Below, in pieces: positions 27,401 to 36,080 of a DNA stretch of 43,125 bases. The position numbers and the translations under genes were made by a program. The DNA comes from Liolophura sinensis (taxonomy: Eukaryota; Mollusca; Polyplacophora; Chitonida; Chitonidae): positions 36,321,385 through 36,364,509 of the forward strand of contig NC_088295.1 of NCBI RefSeq assembly GCF_032854445.1, written 5' to 3'. A model generated the notes under the pieces. That model did not search any database. It saw only the letters and a program-made list of their open reading frames with translations, and was not told where the DNA came from. Numbering within the stretch: the stretch's first letter is position 1; every line of letters begins with the position of its first letter.

Positions 27401-30400
27401 GTACAGATGTAATGTAATTGATATCTTCTGGGTCACAACAAGCCACCACAGAGTCTGATCTGTGGTTGCCTTTTTTTTTTATTTAATTGGAAAAATTATA
27501 AAAAAAAAAATAAATGTAACTATTTTCCTGGACTGTTTTTAATGGTCTTTCATCTGATACATACTTCATTTCAGAGTGGTCTTTGCCTTTAAAGGAGAAG
27601 AAAATTTAAATATCACACAAATACCATTGAAATGAGTATGCATTTCCTCGCAGGTGCATGCCATAAAAAAAATTCTAATATGTACCTCAAGTTGATAAAT
27701 CATAAATAAAGTCAGTGCCAAAATCCGCTGTGGGCAACTTCATTTTGCCTTAGAACTAGTCCTGAAGTCTTCTGTGTAAGGGAGAGAATTGCCATCTGAA
27801 ACCGCTGAAGTGCAATTCGTACATTTCCAGTAGAACTCTTCTTCCCAGAAGGTAGCGAACAGTACAGTTTGTTTTCCGATTGACGATTGGGAAACCGGAA
27901 TGTTGGAGGTAGGTCCCGAGTTGACACGAACAAGCCGGCAGTTTTAACAACTCCCATTGGCTGAGAGGCAACACACCCCCAGCCTAAATTAAAAGGTGTT
28001 AAAGATGGAGGACGCGATGAACTCAGCGATTTATGCCAGCTTTGCCGTTTTCAGATTTAACGTGTATGGCGAGGAAAAATCGCAAAATTATGCAGCAGGC
28101 ACCACCAGATAGAAAAAAATCTGCTCTCTTCAGGCTATAGTGTCATTGTTTTAAGTTTTCTTCTCCTTTAAATGATACATGTGAAAAACGTGAAATATTA
28201 TGCATATTTTTTGTCAGTGGTTGGAAGTTTGTTGAAGTGACAAAGATGATCTGACTGATAAGGCTGCACTTAATGGGCACTTTTCCTCCCACAGATTTGT
28301 ATTGACAGCTATCACTATTGACACCATAACTGCAGCTGCGTAAAAATCGGAATTTCGGACTGAGACCTTAGTAACACTGTAGTGTAAAACCATTTTTTTC
28401 ACAAGAATCGTGTTTGAACTTTCATATGTAAGGACACATCTTAAACTGCATATTAAGAAATAGGAAACAACTGTTTCATATATCTTTGAAGGCCAAGCTT
28501 GGTTCTGCATTGCATACTAATTGCGAGTTGAAAAGTGCTGTATTCAACTAAACTGCTGTAAAGTTTGTTACATCCATTTATGTGAAAGAATTGAATGGCC
28601 TCCATTGGCTTAACATCTAATGACATGCCATGCAATGTTATGTTGTAGTGTCGGTACAAGGTTGTGGCCACAGTGCAACTACAGAATGGCCAGTCTTGCA
28701 GTGTCACAGTACCTGTCAACAGTATTCTACCTGTGGGTAATAGAGATGTAAGTACTGATAGAAGATTGTAGTCAGAGCTCACTTACAGAATGATCGGTCA
28801 TATAGTGCAATAGTACCTGTCAACAGTATTCTACCTGTGGGTAATAGAGATGTAAGTACTGATAGAAGATTGTAGTCAGAGCTCACCTACAGAATGGTCA
28901 GTCCTGTCATGTAACAGTACCTGTCAACAGTATTCTACCTGTAGGTAATAGAGATGTAAGTACTGATAGCAGATTGTAGTCAGAGCTCACCTGCAGAATG
29001 ATCAGTCCTGTCATGTAACAGTACCTGTCAACAGTATTCTACCTGTGGGTGATAGAGATGTAAGTACTGATAGAAGGTTTTACAGTAGCTTGTTCCTTTA
29101 TGCACAGTTTTAATGTCAGCTTGATTTGAGAAAATAAAGGTTAGTTAGCATTTTACTTGGGAGTATATCACTTACACAAATGTTGTGAGGCATTATATAC
29201 TGGAGGAAAGTTTACAAAAAAACACCTTCAGAAGCTTCACCAGATTCTTGACAAATCTCCTGACTTTAGTATTCTGATTCCTCAACCTGCTTATGTAAGA
29301 ACAACTTTAAGTGTCATGTATGCACATTTTTTTTATTTGATTTTGGTTGACCAGATCCAGGGTTTAACAAAAAGTATAATTTTATCAGTTGACACAGAAG
29401 TAATACTATCAGAGTATGCTTGAGTAAGCATCCAACAAACATGCACAGTGGTTGAAGAATTACAGTACCTGTACATGTAATGAAAATGAAATTATTTTTG
29501 TCCTTCAGTGGAAGTTCTCTGAGTTACCAGAATGGATCAACAACAAGCTGACAGTCATGGCCACCCTTCCTCCCTTCTGTGTCCAGTCTCACATTCTCTG
29601 TGAGTATAGGCAGAGATCGGGACTTTTCCTCATGTCTTGGTTATAATCTCATCATCCAGGCCAGGCAGTTTTATAGTGGAATGATTTATTTATTTATTTA
29701 TTTGATTGGTGTTTTTTTACGCCGTACTCAAGAATATTTCACTTATATGACGGCAGCCAGCATTATGGTGGGAGGAAACCGGACAGGGCCTGGGGTAAAC
29801 CCACGACCATCTGCAGGTTGCTGGCAGACCTTCCCACGTACGGCCAGAGAGGAAGCCAGCATGAGCTGGACTTGAATACACAGCAACCGCGTTGGTGAGA
29901 AGCTCCTGGATCATTACGCTGTGCTAGCGCACTAACCAACTGAGCCATGGAGTCCCCTATAGGGGAATGATTTTTTTTTTTTTGATTGGTGTTTTACGCC
30001 GTACTCAAGAATATTTCACTTATACGACGGCGGCCAGCATTATGGTGGGTGGAAACCGGGCACAGCCCGGGGGAAACCCACGACCATCTGCAGGTTGCTG
30101 GCAGACCTTCCCACTTACGGCCGGAGAGGAAGCCAGCATGAGCTGGACTTGAACTCACAGCGACCGCATTGGTGAGAGGCTCCTGGGTCATTACGCTGCG
30201 CTGGGGCGCTAACCAACTGAGCCATGGAGTCCCCTATAGGGGAATGAGATTTATTGTTAAACGGCATTTACACAGATTGTAGTGCTGAAAGTTGGCATTG
30301 AGCCTGAAACCACTCCAGGTTCCAGACGATCATTTTTGCTTTCAGTGGCCTAGATAGTTGACATGCATTGATGGCAGTTATTTACATGACTGAGGGTACT

Positions 30401-30671
30401 GCTTTGAAGCCTGAATTGGTCTTAACTGGGCAATCTGCTATACCCTTGAAAGTGTGAAACTCCCCAGTGTACCCATTATAGTCTCTCTAAATGAAATCAA
30501 CCTATCTTGAATGCGATGTTGAAAAATATGAAATGTTCAGGTAAAGTGTTACAGTATAAGGGACAATTTGGAGGTGACAGATGTGTGATATGAGCCTGAT
30601 TGATTACACACATATTTTTCATTCCAGATGGGGAACCTTTTTCTGGACTACCGCCATTCCAGCAACTCTAG
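12425..30671 (+). CDS. Arrestin-domain protein, complete 12-exon gene, 364 residues
   Basis: Coding exons are 12425-12486, 13421-13494, 15484-15585, 15860-15922, 16152-16246, 17972-18090, 19246-19342, 25202-25368, 26808-26889, 28649-28747, 29509-29599 and 30628-30671 (stop TAG). All borders are GT-AG, phases join throughout, and the total is 1095 nt. An in-frame TAA at 12407 supports the start. The N-terminal arrestin fold shows YHPGDTVYGAVYLNIVNP (13-30), LKFRGYEY (38-45), LGSYVFPFQF (84-93) and the IPGSF strand end (99-103). The C-terminal fold shows ANLRLLIANQSSENVVSLTI, RIPLF and CRYKVVATVQL (288-298). The tail ends GLPPFQQL. There is no PPxY motif, so recruitment of Nedd4-type ligases as in ARRDC proteins is not indicated. 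Family function is cargo or receptor adaptor in trafficking; the specific role is unknown. Exon 8's start and exon 10's donor are model choices inside repeat arrays. Confidence 0.9.
12640..12992 (+). mobile_element. Degenerate SINE family B copy
   Basis: A B-box-like GAGTTCAAAGCCAG follows a head-like region. Later come CTTGCCAGCTTCC, TTTTTTTCCTACC, TACAACATTAAACCACAG and an (AAAT)n tail. This resembles the family B body and tail with heavy divergence. It lies in intron 1 of the arrestin gene. Confidence 0.4.
14655..15358 (+). repeat. 58-bp minisatellite in arrestin intron 2, SINE-derived
   Basis: The AAATCTCCTGACAT anchor recurs every 58 bp from 14663 to 15301 (14721, 14779, 14837, 14895 and so on) without length change, for about 12 copies. 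The unit, with TACGGCCAGAGCTGGAAC, GAGAGCTGAATTTGAAC and CAGC, parallels TACGGCCAGAGAGGAAGC, CATGAGCTGGACTTGAAC and ACAGC of SINE family B. After the last unit, ACCGCCTGGGTCA and GCTAGCG continue in SINE order. Minus-strand open frames of about 140 codons are repeat artefacts. Confidence 0.85.
15680..15770 (+). mobile_element. MITE family M, left-end fragment
   Basis: CCTTTTTCCATATGAAAGAG, then a match to the left interior of the copy at 12004 (CATATGAAAGAGCAACTT, TACACATTT). No right end is seen. Confidence 0.4.
16199..17816 (+). repeat. 70-bp minisatellite repeating the 3' end of arrestin exon 5 plus its splice donor
   Basis: GGAGTACTGG recurs at 16201, 16271, 16341 and so on to 17811, always exactly 70 bp apart, giving 23 full units and a partial 24th. 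Unit 1 is the coding end of exon 5 (EYWVQTELIGAESVQ) followed by CAG|GTAAGC. Every further unit keeps the CAGGTAA donor core and most of the exon sequence. Reading past the first donor meets TGA after two codons (GTA AGC TGA), so only the first donor is productive. Because 70 is not a multiple of 3, all three minus frames stay open for long stretches (one exceeds 500 codons). I regard these as non-coding. Confidence 0.95.
18249..18463 (+). mobile_element. MITE family M, full-length copy
   Basis: The left end TGTAATTCTTCAACCTTTTCG is answered at the right by GATATGTGAAAAGAATTAGG. The interior has GCATGTTTGCAAGGTGTTTA, ATTGCACTGAAAGTTGCTG and GTGCATAAATT. It is in arrestin intron 6. Confidence 0.7.
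18515..18745 (+). mobile_element. SINE family A, 5'-truncated copy
   Basis: GTCAGCACCGAAAGGTTAGA, GCAAGGAAACAGGACTGG, GTGTGACTGGGTGGGGTGTG, ACTTCAGTGGAAACAGCAC and CTCGTCATATGACTGAAGTA follow the order of the copies at 3219 and 20660. A possible earlier piece lies at 18165-18235, separated from this one by the MITE. Confidence 0.65.
20655..20985 (+). mobile_element. tRNA-derived SINE related to family A
   Basis: A B-box-like AGGATCAATCC lies near the left end. The body has CCTCGCTTGGCGTTCAGCAT, GGGCGGGCGGCTTACTTGCC and ACAAGGAGGCACATTACACG. The 3' part is GTCGTCATATGACTGAAAAA, TTGTTGAGTACAACGTTAAA and an (ACTC)n-like end. The position is arrestin intron 7, just before the 110-bp array. Confidence 0.7.
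21190..25285 (+). repeat. 110-bp satellite-like array repeating the acceptor and 5' end of arrestin exon 8
   Basis: AGGATGG anchors lie at 21421, 21531, 21641 and so on to 24501, exactly 110 bp apart for 28 steps. They continue to 25274 with only three 111-bp steps, for about 36 units. Each unit carries the pyrimidine tract CTTCTCTTGTAG followed by CTTAACCGTGAACTG-type sequence. In the last unit this is the start of exon 8 (LNRELLLCTKYSS). Internal units end the same frame at TGA (CCC TAC TGA). The last unit instead reads CTCCTGAATGACCC with an extra base and runs openly into the coding part KLWIQPEQESLTIWEHS. The exon 8 acceptor at 25201 is therefore the last of about 36 near-identical acceptors. 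Confidence 0.92.
26472..26620 (+). repeat. Interspersed repeat, family X copy 3
   Basis: CCCCAAAAGTGCAGTTTTAG, TTGGTGCTGAAATTTACG, AACATCAAAAAACCTTTTAA and AGATCAGTACAACC match the copies at 1091 and 2344 in order. It lies in arrestin intron 8. Confidence 0.45.
27108..27588. mobile_element. Foldback-type MITE with ~80-bp inverted repeats and TTAA target site
   Basis: The left arm includes CAAAGACTACTCTAAGACG, GAAGTATGTATCAGATGAAA and GACCATTGAAAATTGTCC. The right arm is its reverse complement with few mismatches (GGACTGTTTTTAATGGTC, TTTCATCTGATACATACTTC). TTAA stands at 27104-27107 and 27589-27592. Length is 481 bp and no protein is coded. TTAA target sites are typical of piggyBac and Kolobok elements; I cannot choose between them. 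Confidence 0.85.
27593..28167. mobile_element. Second TTAA MITE, abutting the first
   Basis: It begins AGGAGAAGAAAATTTAAA and ends with the reverse complement TTTTAAGTTTTCTTCTCCT. It is flanked by TTAA at 27589-27592 and 28168-28171. Length is 575 bp. The interior has open frames of about 70-80 codons on the minus strand that resemble no protein I know. Confidence 0.85.
28670..29088 (+). repeat. 104-bp tandem repeat of the 3' end of arrestin exon 10 plus donor
   Basis: ACCTGTCAACAGTATTCTAC occurs at 28711, 28815, 28919 and 29023, exactly 104 bp apart, for four copies. Unit 1 is the coding end of exon 10 (VPVNSILPVGNRD) followed by GAT|GTAAGT. All four copies keep GATGTAAGTACTGATA. Reading past the first donor reaches a stop (TTG TAG), so only the first is productive. 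Confidence 0.93.
29320..29466 (+). mobile_element. MITE family M, right-end fragment
   Basis: AGTATAATTTTATCAGTTGA, CACAGAAGTAATACTATCAG and the terminal GTGGTTGAAGAATTACAGTA match the right half of the copy at 12004. It ends about 40 bp before the arrestin exon 11 acceptor. Confidence 0.55.
29685..29957 (-). mobile_element. tRNA-derived SINE, family B (MetaSINE/V-SINE-like), full length
   Basis: On the minus strand it has an A-box-like TGGCTCAGTTGGTTAGTG and a B-box region (GTATTCAAGTCCAGC), then the body and an (AAAT)n tail. The direct repeats TATAGTGGAATGA (29672-29684) and TATAGGGGAATGA (29958-29970) look like a target-site duplication. It lies in the last arrestin intron. Confidence 0.88.
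29971..30234 (-). mobile_element. Second full-length SINE family B copy, tandem with the first
   Basis: It has the same orientation and structure as the preceding copy, with the A-box-like TGGCTCAGTTGGTTAGCG and B-box GTGAGTTCAAGTCCAGC. It is flanked by the same target sequence, TATAGGGGAATGA, at 29958-29970 and 30235-30247. The two copies have diverged slightly from each other. Confidence 0.88.
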
Positions 30672-33600
30672 ACTATGGTAATATCTGTGAAAATGAAATG
30701 ATTTCATCCATGTGTATAAACACATGGATCTCAGTTTTTGATCATTTTTGGCCAAAACTGTTTCATCATGCTTCATACTACCTAAACCTGACATTTTTGT
30801 AACTTTGGGACCAAGTTCTTCCATTCTTCCAATGAACTTCTTACATCACTGATCACTCATCCTCATAAATTTACAGGCATCTTGCTTTCTGTGCAGAACA
30901 CATTTCTCTTTTAGTTACTTAGAATGTTGATGTATGTATATAAGAAAAGTATTGTTCTTTCTTGTGAATACAATAGAGCTGGCATGGAAACAATCAATGG
31001 AACTGTATCTAATTACAGCAAATTGCAATTGCAGTGAAGTGTCAAGGTGATGAGAACTGTTACTCCAGGTGCAAATGAAGCACAGGTGTGTGTAGAGCTA
31101 GCCTCTTTGATATCTGGTTGGAGTACAAAATGTTGCTTTTGTTGTAATGACTACTTTTACCTGAGCTGCAGATTTGGCTGATGTCTGGTATTATTGAGGA
31201 CGTCATATGATTTAGTGTAATTAATTTATGCAAATAATAAGGTGTCATCGAGTACCAATTCAGAACATATCCACATGTCTTTAATACATGTGATTGTGAA
31301 AATTTCTAGCTCTAGGTATTTTAAATTTACACTAGCATTACATGTAATTCACATTATGTTTACCATATCATAATATTACATTTTTAGAAATTTACAGTCT
31401 GTTTTCTTTTTGATACACGATACATCTTTCTGTACACAATGTTTTCCTTATAAAAACACGTCATCACTTATACCAGTGTTGTAAAGGATGATTAGTTTGA
31501 GATATATGCATGTAGCTTGTTAGAACATGGGCTTACGGCCTTCAGGAAGCCATAGGAATAGAAATGTTGGCATTACTCCCTACTCTTAATTTCCTTCCTG
31601 ATCTTAAATCATGGTGGGTGAGAAAGGTTTTGTCTTTGTAAGTTTTGGTATTCAAGAGTCAAACAGTTGAAGAGACTTTTACTTTTCACAGTCTTGTGTA
31701 AAATGGGGACAAATCAATGCCAATAAAATGGATGTTAAATGTTCCTTTCCCCAGCTCACAAGGATGACATCACACAGTACAGGTTTACAGAACTGATACA
31801 TTGTAGACATATTGTAGACATTGCTCAACAATTCATATCTGAGGCAACAGCTCATGGTCCTGCTTCACTCTAGGACCACCACTTGGGATTAAGAAATGTG
31901 ACACCTTCCCATTAAGCAGTGATTAAGGAAAAAGTGAAATCATGAAAATATTTTTGGACATACATACACATCATACAATACCAATTATATACTCATACTT
32001 CTGTTCATTGCAATTTCACTTGTCAGTGTCAAATTTTTCAACTGTTTGATAAATTTCATAGCCTTCACACCCTTCCCTTTTCTCTGCCACCCAACCCTGC
32101 CCCATTTGTATTAAATGTCTGCTTCTAGTGCCCTAAGGCTTAAATTAAGCTTTGCTCTCCAAAGTTGGATAATGTGTATAAATTTCCCAGTAAATAAACT
32201 TTTTGCAGCAAACAATGTTCTTGATGAAACGTTGGACTCTTTTGGCAAGCTTTTAATCTTTTTTACAGAAACATTTTGTTATGATTTGAACGGATTCATT
32301 TGTCATTTGTTTATAAGCACTTTTCTTGTGATCATCTGTTGTTTTGTACTTATTTAACATTTTGATATTTGGCGTAGATTGGAATAGTTGTACATATAAT
32401 TATGTTGATACCGATGTAACCTTAATTTGTAGAATTTATCTATTGTCGTTGAAATACCATTTTTTGTAGTCTGGTGTGATTTTGAGCTTTGTGTAAATTA
32501 TGATTTCAAGATTTGATTTGATTTAATTTTATGAACTTTTGAGATTTGGATAAATTATCCTTGTATTATTTTGAACATAACAGTACTCAGACAACATGTA
32601 CCACCTGAAGACTAAAAAAAGACTTGAATGAAAGTTATTGACTCCCTCCTAAAAGTTAGATTGAAGCTGCAAACTGTATGTAAGGTTGAAACTGTATCAT
32701 TAGCTGTTAGTTCTTTCTCATGCATATCTGGGCCAATGACCTCTGCCGAGCTGAAGGTCACATGAAGTTGTTTCACATTAGAAAGAATTAGGGAAGACGT
32801 TGAGTGTCACAACCCTTCATGTGCATTTCAGACTGGTGCGCCATTCTTCAGGACTGAAAAACTATGGTTACAAAACCATGTGTACTGTTTGGAGGTCTGA
32901 TAAAAACATCACTGTGTCCTGCTCAGACAGATTTGGTGGGTTGAAATGTCATGAATTGTTATCTTTTCTCTTAAAACCTTCTGGAGTCAGTCAGATCATT
33001 TCTGTGATTGTTCATTTAGGAGAGGTCCTGAATTCTGATCTTTTCCCTTATAAAGTTCTGGAAACACTAAGGCGTCACTATAATTGTTCAATTGTCAGAG
33101 GTTCTGAATTCTGAGCATTCTCCTTGTGAAGTTCTGGACACACTAAGGCATCACTATGATTGTTCAGTTAGGAGAGGTCCTGAGTTCTCAGTTCTGCTTT
33201 TTTCCCTTATACAGTTCTGGAGACACCAAAGCATTACTATGATTCACTGATAGGCAGAGGTCCTGAATTGTGAGCTTTTCCCTTATAAAGTTCATAAAGG
33301 CATCACTGTAATTGTTCAGTCAGCTCAGCTACAGCAGTATATGTGACTTATAGGTATATGACTTCTGGACAGTGATATGATGTGATGTGAATATTTTGTG
33401 GCATTTGTAATGGGATTGTGATGTAAAATTTAACTGCTGCAGCAATGTTTGGTGGATGTATAATGCTGCAAGACTTATTGTCACACTTTTCATGTATGAT
33501 TTTTATTTACTCTACACAATTTAAGTGTTTACTTTTGCTTCCATACCTTTTGGGGACAAGGCTTTGCTAAGGGTGGGTTGAGGCTGGATAAATCTAGTGT

Positions 33601-35120
33601 TCTTCAGCATTCAGTAAAGGGAAGTAAATGTTGCGACCAATGGAACTTCACAGACTATCATCTGTTTGAATGCAAAAGCAGTATAGGGCCTAAAATTATT
33701 CTTACCTGAGCTCTTATTCAATGATAGTGAGGACTGGATGGTTTCATGAGTGACAAGTGTTGATGTGTTTTGAACTCCATCATGTATGCAAGATAAAGTC
33801 TTAGGTTCTCAGATCACTCACTCAGGTGTAAAACAGTTCCTTATTGGTATATAAATGGTGTAGTCATTTTTGCCTTCTGTTATATTTATATATAAATATA
33901 TATTTGTACAGTGTACCTGTGCTCAAGATTCTAGATTGGATGTGTGGGGAAGCTGCTATGGCAGACAGTGTTGCAAATAACAGTCTATACCTATATACCA
34001 GTATATACTATTTAAAAGTCAAATTGAGGGTATTCTATATAAATGAACAACAGCTGTTAATGAATTCAGTATCTTTAATAACATAAACAGATTATAAGTA
34101 ATGCTGACCGAGACATCTGATTTACAAAACAATTTATCAACAACTTTTAGTGGTGATTTACTGATTGAAATGTATGGGAACTGATTGACATGTTTGAATG
34201 CAAATTTTCAAACACACAGGAATCTTATTTAGTTACATGTTATGCAAAAAGCCTGCACAGTATTGGTATTGTCTTGACTATTATCATGACACTTATGAAC
34301 TGTATTCTTGAGTCATTACGAAGCGATCTTAAACTTATTAAAGCCGAAATTTCAGATCATTTTAAAATTGTTATTTCTGATGTAACAAGGTCATAATATT
34401 ACTTGACAACGTGAATTCTAGATAATTTATTCTACAACCAATTACAGTAAAAATAACAGAAATGAATATACCAAATATAATGATTAAAATTTTAACTTAA
34501 GTGTAAGATCGCTTAGTAACCTTGGGATCAGTGCTGCCTATAACTGAAATGTACTCTACTTTTTTAATACTATAGTTACATGCATGACAATGTGGTGTAT
34601 TTGAATTGGGTGTTCACTGCACTGTATGTAATAGGTAAGTTTTTACCACCTCAGTATGCTAATTCATATTTTCTGGTCATAATAATTAACAGATTCTGGT
34701 GAAATGAGATACATTTGAAGTCTTACAGCAGCTTGTACAGATTGATTATGTAATGTGTAAATGTGCTCATTCTTGTCCCAATACAAATATATGGACATTC
34801 CGAATACATTTAAAGCACTAGTGTTGATAAATCAGTTTGTAGGGCCTGCAGTTTTCTATGTGTACAGTTGTTTTAGTTAAACAGTTATATTGTTACAATG
34901 TAAATTTTTTATAGGGGTTATTCAAATATATTATTCACTGTATTGAGACAAAATAATAGAGAATTTGTAAATTTCTATTTCTGCTGATGACAGAATGCTT
35001 ATCTAGAATTTCCTGTGTACAGAAGTTCTAATTTGAATTATTTTGATTCTCTAAGTATAGGAGCTATTTTACAGGGCACAGTCTCTGTACCTTCACCTTG
35101 TTTTCGCAAATAAAGAAATG
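30672..35120 (+). other. 3' flank or long 3' UTR of the arrestin gene; no other gene seen
   Basis: This is AT-rich sequence with many stops in all frames. Candidate poly(A) signals AATAAA lie at 31722, 32193 and about 35107. The real 3' end cannot be chosen from sequence alone. A diverged tandem repeat of about 80 bp is at 32955-33322. Open frames here are at most about 100 codons and not protein-like. Confidence 0.5.
32955..33322 (+). repeat. Diverged ~80-bp tandem repeat, about 4 copies
   Basis: GAGGTCCTGAATTCTGA, CTTTTCCCTTATAAAGTTCT, GG-A-ACACTAAGGC and TCACTATRATTGTTCA recur at spacings of roughly 75-85 bp. Unlike the other arrays, its units differ in both length and sequence. Confidence 0.7.
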
Positions 35121-35915
35121 GGAGAAATAAATAGAACAACGGTAGTGAAAGCAAATGCTTTCGTGAACTTTCTGTACAGTTTAATTAAATGAAATTGTAG
35201 TGAATTTCTGCTTTTAAATACAGACGGTGTGTGAGGTTTTCTGGCTTTTTTAATATCCTGAGGAGCAGTAAGAGTTGTCTACCATGAAGTGGGTTGGATA
35301 TGAGTTAACTTCCACGAATACCCAACAAACTTCCTACCACATGTTGAAGTGTGTCAGTTAAATGCCACAAGTCTGTGGTTTACTCCAGGTAACTTGATTT
35401 CCTCCATCCATGAAACTATAGCCATGGCTGTATAAGTGAAATTCTTTTCAGTACGACGTTAGACATTTGTCTCAGAAAGCAATGTTATCGTGAACACGTG
35501 GAATACATACCAAAAGGCAACAGTTATATTAGATGTACAATTTATGGTGAACGAGGGCTCTTGCTTCCTCATAGCAATCAGTAAGATTAGTTCTGAATGG
35601 CCGTTTGCTCGTCTGTTGATCGATAGATTGGTTACCTACTCCTGTCATTTAAGTGAAGAAAAATATATGTATCTCGCAAAACATCATGTGACTCAAAACA
35701 GGATTTCCATCCCAGCACTAGTCTGTGAATTTTCCCAGGTCTCACTGCTCGCTGTGCTTTGGTGACGATAAGCAGCGACAACGAACGCGAATCTCTTTGT
35801 GCAGTTCTACATTTCTTGAAACCCACTTGTATTCAACAAACTGAAGAAAAAATTCTGTACATAACATGTAAGGAGATATATTACCTTCCAAAACTTGGTG
35901 GGTTTGCCCCGAGCT
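35121..35915. other. Intergenic stretch between the arrestin and CD225 loci
   Basis: No gene is recognised. Two plus frames of 62 and 91 codons (35490-35947) resemble nothing I know. A SINE-B 3' fragment is at 35372-35470. Confidence 0.45.
35372..35470 (+). mobile_element. SINE family B 3' fragment
   Basis: GTGGTTTACTCCAGGTAAC, GATTTCCTCCATCCATGAAA and GCTGTATAAGTGAAATTCTT, then AGTACGACGTTAGACA, follow the family B 3' body with divergence. Confidence 0.65.
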
Positions 35916-36080
35916 GTTCGCTTTCCTTCACCCAAGAGGTAAGTTAAAATATTTCGTGAGCTGTCATTAGACAGCAATGACATCTCAGTGAAACAAATTC
36001 AAAATCTATACCCCTTTCTACATTCCACCAAAGCATACGATCTGGTATGGATAAAACCACCAGACACAGTACCGTAACTG
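35915..36080. repeat. ~165-bp direct repeat, distal copy
   Basis: CTTTCCTTCACCCAAGAGG through CCACCAAAGCATACGATCTG to the start of the 87-bp array is repeated at 37478-37655. Differences are a few indels (extra ACAAATAAATAA and GTTCTAG in the other copy) and scattered substitutions. Confidence 0.8.

Noticed and set aside
27712-27974. Two ~75-codon minus frames
   Set aside because: They lie inside the 575-bp TTAA MITE, overlap each other in different frames and resemble no transposase.
28649-28736. Alternative exon 10 donors at CCT|GTGGGT and GTGG|GTAATA
   Set aside because: GTGG|GTAATA puts exon 11 out of frame (TGA after four codons). CCT|GTGGGT keeps frame but is a weak donor. GAT|GTAAGT is consensus-like, in phase and kept in all four copies.
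29912-30233. tRNA genes suggested by box A/box B-like sequences
   Set aside because: The boxes belong to SINE heads. They are followed by SINE bodies and tails and do not fold into an intact tRNA.
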